From the NCBI GenBank assembly GCA_051878835.1, contig JBJEKW010000015.1:4623-68622 (forward strand): DNA of 64,000 nucleotides. Direction: 5' to 3'. The DNA comes from Olsenella_K sp051878835 (lineage in GTDB: Bacteria > Actinomycetota > Coriobacteriia > Coriobacteriales > Atopobiaceae). The position numbers and the translations under genes were made by a program. The notes below the pieces were generated by a model. It made no database searches and had not been told where the DNA came from. It worked only from the letters and a program-made list of their open reading frames with translations. Position 1 is the first letter of the stretch. Each line of letters begins with the position of its first letter. Positions 24,341 through 32,939 of the stretch are shown here, piece by piece.

Positions 24341-27300
24341 CTACTCGCTGCTCTTCTTGCTCGCAGCGTCCTGCGTATCCGCGGCAGCGTCCGAACCCGC
24401 AGCGGCCTTCGGCAGCTTCAGCGCGCGGTCGGAGTCGCGCGCCAGCTCGGCCAGGAAGGTGCGGCTGGCCTCGACGCTGCCCAGGTCAGCCTGCCAGGTC
24501 CAGTTGCCCTCGGCCACGCCCGGCATGTTCATGCGGGCCGAATCATCCAGCGACAGCACGTCCTGCAGCGGCACCATCACCACGTCGGCCAACGAGTTCA
24601 GGCACTTCTTCATCAGGTCGTAGAACAGCAGGTCGGGGTTGTCGCCCTGGAAGCGCGACTTCACCCAGCCCATCAGGGTCTGCGTGTCGTGCGTGCCCGT
24701 GTAGCAGATCTTTCCGCGGGCCGGCTTGTACTCCTGGCGCACGTCTCCATTGTAGAACTGCACCACGTCCATGCCCGGGAAGCCGGTGCTGGCCACCAGC
24801 ATGCGCACGGCCGGCGTGACCACGCCCAGGTCCTCTCCGATGAACGGCAGGTCGCCAAAGTGGCGATGCACCGCCTGGAACAGGTCCAGGCCCGGGCCAA
24901 AGTGCCAGGCGCCTTCCTTCGCGGTCTTCCCCTCGGGAATGACGTAGTAGGACGAGAAGCCCAGGAAGTGGTCCAGGCGCACGTAGTCGTACAAGTGAAT
25001 CATGCGGTCCAGCCTGCGGATCCACCACTCGTAGCCCGTGGACTTGAGGTAGTCCCAGCGATACGTGGGGTTGCCCCACATCTGGCCGTCCTCCGAGAAC
25101 GAGTCGGGCGGCGCGCCGGCCATGCCGCAGGGCTGGCCCTCGGGATCCAGGTCGAACACGTCGCGATCGCACCACACGTCCGAGCTGTCCAGCGACACGT
25201 ACATCGGGATGTCGCCGATGATCTTTATGCCGCGCTCGTTGGCGTAGGCGCGCAGCTCGTCCCACTGCTGCTCGAATATGTATTGCACCTGGCGATGCAG
25301 CTCGAAGGAGTCGCGCAGCTCGGGCCTGCGGCTGAGCGCGGGAGCGTAGTCGCGGTACTCGTCGGGCCACATCTGCCACGGCACGGCATCGCCCACCTGC
25401 TCCTTTATGGCGCGGAAGGTGGCGTACGGGCGCAGCCACTCGTCGTTGTCGGCGCAGAACTTGGCGTAGGCCTTGCGGTCGATGCCGTCCAGCAGCTGGT
25501 CCAGCTGGGTGTCCAGGCCCTCGATCAGGAACGGGTTGCCCGCGAAGGCCGACAGGCCCGCGTACGGGGAGCCCAGGTTGTCCGTCGGGTTCACCGGCAG
25601 CACCTGCCAGTAGCTCTGGCCGCAGTCTGCCAGGTAGTCCACGAAGGCCTTGGCCGGGGTGCCCAGCGTGCCGGGGCGACCGGCGTTGGGCATGGAGGTT
25701 ATGTGGCACAGCACGCCCATGCCGCGCTCCATCGGACGCTGCAGGCGCTGGCGCTTGTGGAAGTACAGCACCGAGGTGCCCAGCGGCCACAGGAACACGC
25801 TGCACTTGCCGTCGGCCACTTCGGGCGTGGTGCCCTGGACGATGTCGTCCACCTGCTCGTCCGCCATGGGCACCTGCACCGTGGCCGACTGGGTCAGGCT
25901 GGCGTTGGCCAGCACGCACACGGTGTTCTGCCCGTCGCTGCGGGTGAATCCAAACACGTGCTCACCCAGCGAGAAGGGCTTGAAGTCGCCGTCGGTAAAG
26001 ACGGGCAGACTCTTGCGCACGGCGATGGCGTTGCGGTAGATGTCACGGCAGTTCTTGTCCTCGTGACCCCAGGGATAAGCCGAGCGGTTGTACGGGTCGG
26101 TGTAGCCCTCGACGCCCGCCTCGTCTCCGTAGTACACGCAGGGCACGCCGGGCATGGTCATCTGCAGCAGCGCGGCCACCCACAGGCGACTGACGGCCAG
26201 GCCACGCTGGTCCTTGCTCATGCGGTAGTGGTACATCTGGTCGTCGGACAGCGTCTCCTTCGCGGGGCAGTTGCCCAGCATGGTCAGCAGGCGCTCGCGG
26301 TCATGGCTGCCCAGCAGGTTGAGCTCGCTGTAGAAGGCGTCGGTGGGATAGTTCTCGCGCAGGGTCTCCAGCTGGTCGGCAAACTGCTGAGCGGTGATGC
26401 GCAGGTTCAGGAAGTCCAGCATGGCGGTGCGGAACGGGTAGTTCATGGTCCCGTCCAGCTCCTTGCCCTGCAGGTACTTGCGCAGCACGCCGTAGCTGCG
26501 CTTGTTTGACGCGTCCTCCCAGACCTCGCCTATGAGCACGGCATCGGGCTTCTCGGCCAGGGCCGCCTCCTTGATGGCGACGATGAAGTCGTCGGGAAGC
26601 TCGTCCGCCACGTCCAGGCGCCAGCCGCTGGCACCCAGGCGCAGCCACTTGCGCACGACGCCGTTCTTGCCGCAGATGAACTCGCGATAGCCGGGGTCCT
26701 CTTCCTCGACGTCGGGTAGGTCGTCCACGCCCCACCAGCTCTGGTAGTTGTGACGGTCCTCGTCCGAGAACTTGTACCAGCTGGCGTAGGGGGACTTGTC
26801 GCTTTGGTAGGCGCCCAGCGTGGGGTAGTTGCCGTACTTGTTGAAGTAGCGCGAGTCGCAGCCGGTGTGGTTGAACACGCCGTCCAGGATGATCTTTATG
26901 CCCATGGCGTTGGCGTCGGCGCACAGGCGCTTGAACGACTCCTCGTCGCCCAGCATGGGATCGATCTTCTGGTAGTCGGCCGTATCGTAGCGGTGGTTGC
27001 TCGCCGCCTCAAAAATGGGGTTCAGGTAGATGACGGTGATGCCCAGGGCCGCCAGGTAGTCCAGCTTTTCTCGGATGCCCTCCAGGGTGCCGCCGTAGAA
27101 GTCCCAGACCGAGATGCGGCCGTAGTTGTCCTTGCGGTAGTGTGGCACGGTGTCCCAGTCGGCCACCAGGTCGCGCTCGGGACCCTTGCGCTCGCCCTCC
27201 AGGGCGTCACGCACGCGGCGCTCCCAGTCCTTGCCGCGGTTGAAGCGGTCGGGGAAGATCTGGTACACGACGCCGTTGCGGTACCACTCGGGCTTGACCT

Positions 27301-27715
27301 CGCGGGGCTCGTACACCGTGATCTGGAACGAGTCGGGGTCGCCGTAGGCAAAGGCGCCCTCGCCCACACGGCACTCGGGGCGAGCGCCATAGCGCCACAC
27401 CGCGCCGTCGTCGGCCGTTATCTGGAAGCTGTACCAGATGATCTCGGTCTGCTTCGGGGTAAACGAAGCCGAGAAGTGCACGTGGTCGCCCTCGCGCTGG
27501 CCCTCCATGTCCAGGAGGGTCTCTCCGTCGTCGTCGACCCAAAGGCGCACCTTCGCGCTGGGATGCTGAACGTCCCAGACGTCGATGCCCAGCGTGATCT
27601 CACCGCCCAGGGGCGCTGCGCCAAAAGGCTGCCTGTAGAGTGGATCGGACGTACAATGCTTTGCTCTCACCGCAACTACCTGCCTCGTTCTGTAGCACTC
27701 AAGGTTCAGACTCAC
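24341..27715 (-). CDS. Bifunctional GH13 alpha-glucanohydrolase / GH77 4-alpha-glucanotransferase
   Basis: This is a 1124-residue fusion. Residues 1-140 resemble the N-terminal starch-binding (CBM34) domain of neopullulanases. Residues 145-600 are a GH13 barrel with nucleophile Asp368 (GWRLDVADEL), acid/base Glu397 (VLIGEVWED) and Asp472 (GSHDRERLL). After a beta domain, residues ~665-1090 are GH77 amylomaltase with Asp915 (VRLDHF), Glu961 (IGEDLGV) and Asp1010 (GTHDTQT). All six catalytic carboxylates are present, so both halves should be active. Together they would debranch or hydrolyse and then rearrange maltodextrins, a functional analogue of glycogen debranching. There is no signal peptide, so it is cytoplasmic. 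The first codon is GTG with a weak ribosome site; a second GTG 15 codons on is possible. Confidence 0.93.
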   Translation of the reverse strand: MSLNLECYRTRQVVAVRAKHCTSDPLYRQPFGAAPLGGEITLGIDVWDVQHPSAKVRLWVDDDGETLLDMEGQREGDHVHFSASFTPKQTEIIWYSFQITADDGAVWRYGARPECRVGEGAFAYGDPDSFQITVYEPREVKPEWYRNGVVYQIFPDRFNRGKDWERRVRDALEGERKGPERDLVADWDTVPHYRKDNYGRISVWDFYGGTLEGIREKLDYLAALGITVIYLNPIFEAASNHRYDTADYQKIDPMLGDEESFKRLCADANAMGIKIILDGVFNHTGCDSRYFNKYGNYPTLGAYQSDKSPYASWYKFSDEDRHNYQSWWGVDDLPDVEEEDPGYREFICGKNGVVRKWLRLGASGWRLDVADELPDDFIVAIKEAALAEKPDAVLIGEVWEDASNKRSYGVLRKYLQGKELDGTMNYPFRTAMLDFLNLRITAQQFADQLETLRENYPTDAFYSELNLLGSHDRERLLTMLGNCPAKETLSDDQMYHYRMSKDQRGLAVSRLWVAALLQMTMPGVPCVYYGDEAGVEGYTDPYNRSAYPWGHEDKNCRDIYRNAIAVRKSLPVFTDGDFKPFSLGEHVFGFTRSDGQNTVCVLANASLTQSATVQVPMADEQVDDIVQGTTPEVADGKCSVFLWPLGTSVLYFHKRQRLQRPMERGMGVLCHITSMPNAGRPGTLGTPAKAFVDYLADCGQSYWQVLPVNPTDNLGSPYAGLSAFAGNPFLIEGLDTQLDQLLDGIDRKAYAKFCADNDEWLRPYATFRAIKEQVGDAVPWQMWPDEYRDYAPALSRRPELRDSFELHRQVQYIFEQQWDELRAYANERGIKIIGDIPMYVSLDSSDVWCDRDVFDLDPEGQPCGMAGAPPDSFSEDGQMWGNPTYRWDYLKSTGYEWWIRRLDRMIHLYDYVRLDHFLGFSSYYVIPEGKTAKEGAWHFGPGLDLFQAVHRHFGDLPFIGEDLGVVTPAVRMLVASTGFPGMDVVQFYNGDVRQEYKPARGKICYTGTHDTQTLMGWVKSRFQGDNPDLLFYDLMKKCLNSLADVVMVPLQDVLSLDDSARMNMPGVAEGNWTWQADLGSVEASRTFLAELARDSDRALKLPKAAAGSDAAADTQDAASKKSSE

Positions 27716-28339
27716 TCAAAGCCCGAACTCACACAGCTCGGACTTTGGCAAGCCCAGGTTGCAGACCTCCCCCGACCTGCAGCCGGCCCCATGGCAGCAC
27801 CGGGTGACGCCGTCGCGACGACGCGGTCGCGCCGTTCGACCTCACCGTTTCCGACGTGGCCGTGTCGCTCGGCCTCGCCGAGTTCGCGACTCAATCGATC
27901 TTCTCGACCTCGCCGCGCACCCGATTCGGTCGCACCTCAGGGCCTACCAATAATCGCTAGTATTTTACGTGCTGTCGACCCGCAAAACAGAAAAAATAGC
28001 AGGTATCATGTCCGATATGCCATACCAATTTCGCCAGACGTCCTGAATGAGCTTCTCAGGCGGTCGTTCGTTCCTCAAAAACCCCGTAGCGGGTACTGCT
28101 GGCACTCGCCGGCTCATGCCCATCCGGTTCTTTCGTCCGTTCGCTAACCCTTATGCAGTCACAGGCAAGGTCGAGCCGAGCTACGATTACATAGCCGTAC
28201 TCTTCCGGACGCGCGCACCACCTATCCACTGCCGACCCTGGTGATTGCATACCGCCACGCCAACTCGAAAGCCAACTAGAAAAGCGCTTAGAACTGGGAA
28301 TATCCGCGCGCGCCCACCGCCCAGGTCCGGCGATGTCTG

Positions 28340-28750
28340 CGCACATGCCACCTATACCTGGCAATCTCGGCGCCCCCCTACGCCCCGACATGGCGATGCC
28401 GGCGCCCCAACCAGGAGTTAGCCTAGGCTACAAAGGTGTGTTTTCCCGATTGGGGCGCCCCAATCCGTGTGATTTGAATCTTTATGCCAAGCATCTTTTA
28501 TAAAGGCCCAGGTCAGAGGCTTGCTCTTCTTTCTGAGACCCTCTGGACCGTCAGATTTTCCTGATTGGGGCGCCCCAATCTGGCAAATAGACCTCGATTT
28601 TCGCCCCCTTTTCCAGATTGGGGCGTCTAGGAAGCAGATTCCGACGGATTGGGGCGTACTTCCCCGAAGTTAACGTGCAGCGGACGCCCCAATCGGTGCA
28701 TTTTCGTATGTTATCCATAGCTAACTGCTCGATTGGGGCGTCTGACTTTG
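28340..28750. repeat. GGGGCG dyad array, first of three
   Basis: Two identical 18-bp palindromes GATTGGGGCGCCCCAATC (28448-28465 and 28563-28580) lie 115 bp apart around a core with TTTGAATCTTTATG (28473-28486). Further GATTGGGGCG half-sites follow at about 28616, 28647, 28690 (inverted) and 28730. GTTAACGTGCA occurs at 28668-28678. The rest of the 1.44-kb gap (27716-29156) shows no supported gene. It also holds a small CGGTTTCGGGACC repeat at 29040-29130. Confidence 0.75.
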
Positions 28751-29156
28751 TATATCAACCTGCCCAGAGCCGTCATCGGCTACCGCGGGGTGGCGCCTCC
28801 GATAGGAGGCATTCTGCAAGACAGTGCCAGCGGGTGGCGCAAGCAAAGCAGACAGGCGATGCCGACGGGAGCAGGCACGAAGGGGATGCCGAATGCGCGA
28901 TTGGTCGACAGCGGACGACGTTGGCGTGCACAAGCGACGGCGACTGGCGACATCCGTGTCTTTAAAGAGAAGAGCGGCGCCGCCTGAAGTGGACGACGCC
29001 GCTGATGCTGCCTGGAGCCTAGCCTCCGAGATTGTGGGACCTGGTTTCGGAATCGAAGGGTGGATCCGGTTTCGGGACCGATGGTCGGTCCCGCGCCTGG
29101 GCCGATAGATGAACCCGGTTTCGGGACCAACGTGCGTTCCGGCCGGAGCCCCGACC

Positions 29157-30653
29157 CTAGATGTCCCTCCGCTTGTTGTAGCGGATGACCTCCGGGTGCA
29201 GGCTGTGGTAGATGTCCATGTACTCGTTCGCAGCACGACGCCAGGAGAAGTCCTCGTTCATGGCCTGCATCTGCAGCTGGTGCCACGCTTCCTGGTTGGT
29301 CCAGAAGACCTCGCAGGCGTTCAGCAGGCAGGATGCCATCTCGTCGGCGTTCATGTTTGCAAAGCGGAAGCCCGTACCCTCGCCAGTGAACTGGTTGTAG
29401 GCCTGGACCGAGTCCTGCAGGCCGCCCGTCTCGCGCACCACGGGCAGGGTGCCGTAGCGCATGGAGATCATTTGAGACAGGCCGCACGGCTCGAACTCAG
29501 ACGGCATCAGGAACAGGTCGGCGCCTGCGTACATGCGGTGTGCCAGCTTGCCGTCGAACGCGATCTTCGCGCTCATCTGGTTGCCGTACTTCCAGTCGAA
29601 GTACTTGAACGAATCCTCGTAGTCCTTGTCGCCAGTGCCCAGCACCATGACCTGCACGCCACGAGCCATGATGGCGTTCATGGAGTAGCGCACCAGGTCC
29701 AGACCCTTCTGCTTGGTCAGGCGGCCAACCATGGCCACCAGAGGCCGCGTCGGGTCCTGGGCCAGGCCCATCTCCTCCTGGATGGCACGCTTGTCCTCGG
29801 CCTTGCCCTCCAGATCGTCGGCAGAGTAGTTCTGCGCGATCAGCGGGTCGGTCTTCGGGTTCCACTCGGTGGTGTCGATGCCGTTCAGGATGCCACGCAG
29901 CTGCCCGGCGCGACGCCGGAAGATGCCGTCCAGGCCCTCGCCGTAGAAGGGCATCTGCAGCTCGTTGGCATAACTGGGGCTGACCGTGGTAATCATGTCA
30001 GAGTACAGAAGCGCGCCCTTCATGTAGTTGATGGCCTGAGGAGCGCAGTACAGCTGATCACGCGCGGCCGGCACGTCGGCCAGTCCCAGCACGTCGTTCA
30101 GTACGTTGTCGGAGAACTGTCCCTGGAACTTCACGTTGTGCACGGTAAAGATGGTCTTTACGTTCTGGCACACGGGAATCTGGTTGTAGAACTCGCGGAT
30201 GAACACAGGTGCCATGGCGGTCTGCCAGTCGTTGCAATGCAGAACGTCGCACTGCAGCTCGGGCACCTTCACGATGGCCTCGCAGATAGCCTTTGAGAAG
30301 AAGGCAAAGCGCTCTCCGTCGTCGAAGTAGCCATACAGCCCGTCACGCTTGAAGTAGGCCTCGTTGTCCACGAAGTAGAAGTCCAGGCCGCGGTACGTCA
30401 GCTTCTCGATGCCGCAGTACACGCTGCGCCAGCTCAGGGGCACGTAGAAGTCCGCCACGTGCTTCATCTGGTCCTGGAACTCCGCGGGTATGGTGCTGTA
30501 CTTCGGCATGATGACGGCCACCTTGGCGCCCGCATGCTTCAGTGCGCGCGGCAGAGAGCCCGCGACGTCACCCAGGCCACCGGTCTTGGCGAACGGCACG
30601 GCCTCGGAGGCCGCAAAGAGGATCTTGAGCTTTCTTCTTACGCTATCTGCCAT
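29157..30653 (-). CDS. glgA: Glycogen synthase (ADP-glucose)
   Basis: GT5 glycosyltransferase of 498 residues that extends alpha-1,4-glucan from ADP-glucose. It shows the N-terminal KTGGLGDVAGSLPRAL (KxGGL substrate-binding motif), HCNDWQTA, the TVHNVKFQG block and the C-terminal catalytic region MPSEFEPCGLSQMISMRYGTLPVVRETGGL. The length is normal. It is the last gene of the glgB-P-C-D-A operon, 10 bp after glgD, with TAGGGATG upstream of its ATG. No clear terminator follows directly. Confidence 0.97.
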   Translation of the reverse strand: MADSVRRKLKILFAASEAVPFAKTGGLGDVAGSLPRALKHAGAKVAVIMPKYSTIPAEFQDQMKHVADFYVPLSWRSVYCGIEKLTYRGLDFYFVDNEAYFKRDGLYGYFDDGERFAFFSKAICEAIVKVPELQCDVLHCNDWQTAMAPVFIREFYNQIPVCQNVKTIFTVHNVKFQGQFSDNVLNDVLGLADVPAARDQLYCAPQAINYMKGALLYSDMITTVSPSYANELQMPFYGEGLDGIFRRRAGQLRGILNGIDTTEWNPKTDPLIAQNYSADDLEGKAEDKRAIQEEMGLAQDPTRPLVAMVGRLTKQKGLDLVRYSMNAIMARGVQVMVLGTGDKDYEDSFKYFDWKYGNQMSAKIAFDGKLAHRMYAGADLFLMPSEFEPCGLSQMISMRYGTLPVVRETGGLQDSVQAYNQFTGEGTGFRFANMNADEMASCLLNACEVFWTNQEAWHQLQMQAMNEDFSWRRAANEYMDIYHSLHPEVIRYNKRRDI

Positions 30654-30663
30654 GGTTGCATCC

Positions 30664-31764
30664 CTACTCGCTGGCCTTGGCCATGATCAGAGCCTCTTCC
30701 GGGGTGCCACGATACTCGGCGCCCTCGGCTATGACGTTGCCGCGGTCAACAATCGCGTTCTCTACGTGAGCGCCTTCCTTCACGACGACGCCCTGCATGA
30801 TGATGGAGTTGGACACCGTGGCGCCCTTCTCGATAATGACGTCGCGGCTGAGCACGGAGTCCTTCACCGCGCCGTACAGGCGGCTGCCGGCGGAGACCAG
30901 GGAGTTCTGCACGTGCGAGCCGGGCTCGAACTTTGCGGGCGGGTTGTCGTGAGCCTTGGTCTTGATGAAGCGGTCGGCAGGCGACAGCTGCTGCAGCGTG
31001 CCGGCGCTCAGCAGGTCCATGTTGGCCTTGTAGTAGGACTGCGCGTCAAAGATGGGAGCCACGTAGCCCTCGAAGTCATGCGTGCGCACGCTGACGCGCG
31101 CGATGTCGCCCGACTCCACCAGGGCGCAGAACAGGTCCTTGTGGTCGATGGCGCTGTACCAGTCCAGCATGTCCAGCAGAAGCTCGCGCTTCATGACGGC
31201 CATGTCCAGGAAGGCGGTGTCGCCAAACTCGACGCCGAACTTCTTGCCCTTGACGCCCACACTGTCGGTCTCGAAGCCCAGGACCTGGGGGTTGGCCTCG
31301 GTGGCCTTCTTGGTCAGCACGGTGATGTCGGCGCCGGAGGCCTCGTGGTCGGCGATGAGCTTCTTCACGTCGACGTTCATCACGAAGTTGCAGGTGCTCA
31401 GAACGACGTACTCCTGGCTGTTGCGCGTCAGGAACGCCTTGTTCTCTTCGAGGTCGCGCAGCAGGAAGCGGCCGCCGTTGCGGGCGGTGCCGAAGTTGCT
31501 GCCGGGCATCACGAACAGGCCGCCGTCCTTGCGGTCCAGGTCCCAGTCCTTGCCGGAGCCCACGTGGTCGATCAGCGAACGATAGTTGTTCGGCATGATG
31601 AAGCCCACGGTGCGCAGACCGGCGTTCACCATGTTGGAAAGGGCAAAGTCGACCAGGCGATAGCGGCCCATGAACGGCATGGAAGCGACGGGGCGGCCAC
31701 TCGTCAGTGCGGTGGGGTCAGATACCGCGTAGTTGGCGGTAATGAGTCCAATAGCCTTCTCCAT
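30664..31764 (-). CDS. glgD: Glucose-1-phosphate adenylyltransferase regulatory subunit GlgD
   Basis: The 366-residue paralogue of GlgC has the nucleotidyltransferase fold (RPVASMPFMGRYRLVDFALSNMVNAGL) and the C-terminal left-handed beta-helix with hexapeptide turns (SVLSRDVIIEKGATVSNSIIMQG). It lacks the N-terminal GGxGxRL loop, as expected for the GlgD subunit, which stimulates GlgC in low-GC Gram-positives and their relatives. The start codon is 2 bases after the glgC stop and the ribosome site overlaps the end of glgC, so the two are co-translated and probably form a heterotetramer. Confidence 0.95.
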   Translation of the reverse strand: MEKAIGLITANYAVSDPTALTSGRPVASMPFMGRYRLVDFALSNMVNAGLRTVGFIMPNNYRSLIDHVGSGKDWDLDRKDGGLFVMPGSNFGTARNGGRFLLRDLEENKAFLTRNSQEYVVLSTCNFVMNVDVKKLIADHEASGADITVLTKKATEANPQVLGFETDSVGVKGKKFGVEFGDTAFLDMAVMKRELLLDMLDWYSAIDHKDLFCALVESGDIARVSVRTHDFEGYVAPIFDAQSYYKANMDLLSAGTLQQLSPADRFIKTKAHDNPPAKFEPGSHVQNSLVSAGSRLYGAVKDSVLSRDVIIEKGATVSNSIIMQGVVVKEGAHVENAIVDRGNVIAEGAEYRGTPEEALIMAKASE

Positions 31765-31766
31765 CG

Positions 31767-32909
31767 TTACTCATCCCCCTTCTCGATAACGTCATCGTCG
31801 CCGATGGCGATCGTCTCCTCGTTGGGGTCGCCCAGGGTGGCGCCCGCCTTCACAACCGAATTCTCGCCCATGACCGCGTTCACCACGGTGGCGCCTTCCT
31901 CGACGCGCGCACCCGGGAACAGGATGGAGTCAACGACGTTGGCGTTCTGGCCCACGTACACGTCGGTCGAGACGACCGAGTGCTTCACGTTGCCCAGAAT
32001 GGTGGAGCCGTTGGAGATAAGGGCATCGTCCACGGAGCCGCTGGGTGCGATGAACGCAGGCGGACGGGTGGAGGCGTTGCTCATGATGGGCTTGGACTCG
32101 TCGTACAGGTCGAACGCGGGCTCGGTGCCCAGGAGCTCCATGTTGGCCTCGTGGAAGGAGGCAACGGTGCCGACGTCGCGCCAATAGCCCTTGAACTGGT
32201 AGGTAAAGAGGCGCTTTCCGGCAGCGAGCAGCCCAGGGATGATGTTCTTGCCGAAGTCGTGCTCGGAGTCGGGGTCCTTCGCATCGGCCTTCAGGGTCTC
32301 GATCAGCAGGTCGGTGTTAAAGATGTAGATGCCCATGGAGGCCAGGTTGCTCTTGGGCTCTGCGGGCTTCTCCTCGAACTCCTCGATGCTGCCGTCGGCG
32401 TTGCAGTTCATGATGCCAAAGCGGGAGGCCTCGGACCAGTCTACGGGCATGACGGCCACGGTGAGGTCAGCGTTGTTGTCCTTGTGGACCTGCAGCATCT
32501 CGGCATAGTCCATGCGGTACAGCTGGTCGCCCGAAAGAATCAGGGTGTACTTCGGGTCCTGGCTCTCCAGGTAGCCAATGTTCTGCGTAATGGCGTCGGC
32601 CGTGCCGGCATACCATGCACCACCGGTCTGGGTGGCGTAGGGCGGCAGGATGGCAACGCCGCCGTCGCGCTCGTCCAGGTTCCAGGCTTCGCCGGTTCCC
32701 AGATAGGAGTGCAGCAGGTACGGACGATACTGCGTCAGCACGCCAACCGTGTTGATGCCCGAGTTCGCGCAGTTGGACAGCACGAAGTCGATGATCCTGT
32801 ACTTGCCGCCGAACGAAACGGCAGGCTTTGCCACCTTGCGCGTCAGGGCCTTCAACCTGCTACCCTGCCCGCCGGCAAGAAGCATGGCCACACATTCCTT
32901 CTTGCTCAT
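31767..32909 (-). CDS. glgC: Glucose-1-phosphate adenylyltransferase catalytic subunit
   Basis: This enzyme makes ADP-glucose from glucose-1-phosphate and ATP, the committed step of glycogen synthesis. The 380-residue product has the active-site loop MLLAGGQGSRLKALT at residues 9-23, FGGKYRIIDFVLSNC, the LSGDQLYRMDY catalytic Asp region, EEKPAEPKSNLASMGIYIF and a C-terminal beta-helix. It is normal in length. Placed between glgP (30 bp upstream) and glgD (2 bp downstream), with AAGGGGAAGG before the ATG. Confidence 0.97.
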   Translation of the reverse strand: MSKKECVAMLLAGGQGSRLKALTRKVAKPAVSFGGKYRIIDFVLSNCANSGINTVGVLTQYRPYLLHSYLGTGEAWNLDERDGGVAILPPYATQTGGAWYAGTADAITQNIGYLESQDPKYTLILSGDQLYRMDYAEMLQVHKDNNADLTVAVMPVDWSEASRFGIMNCNADGSIEEFEEKPAEPKSNLASMGIYIFNTDLLIETLKADAKDPDSEHDFGKNIIPGLLAAGKRLFTYQFKGYWRDVGTVASFHEANMELLGTEPAFDLYDESKPIMSNASTRPPAFIAPSGSVDDALISNGSTILGNVKHSVVSTDVYVGQNANVVDSILFPGARVEEGATVVNAVMGENSVVKAGATLGDPNEETIAIGDDDVIEKGDE

Positions 32910-32939
32910 TGCACCTTCCCCTTTCTTTGGTCTTGCCTT

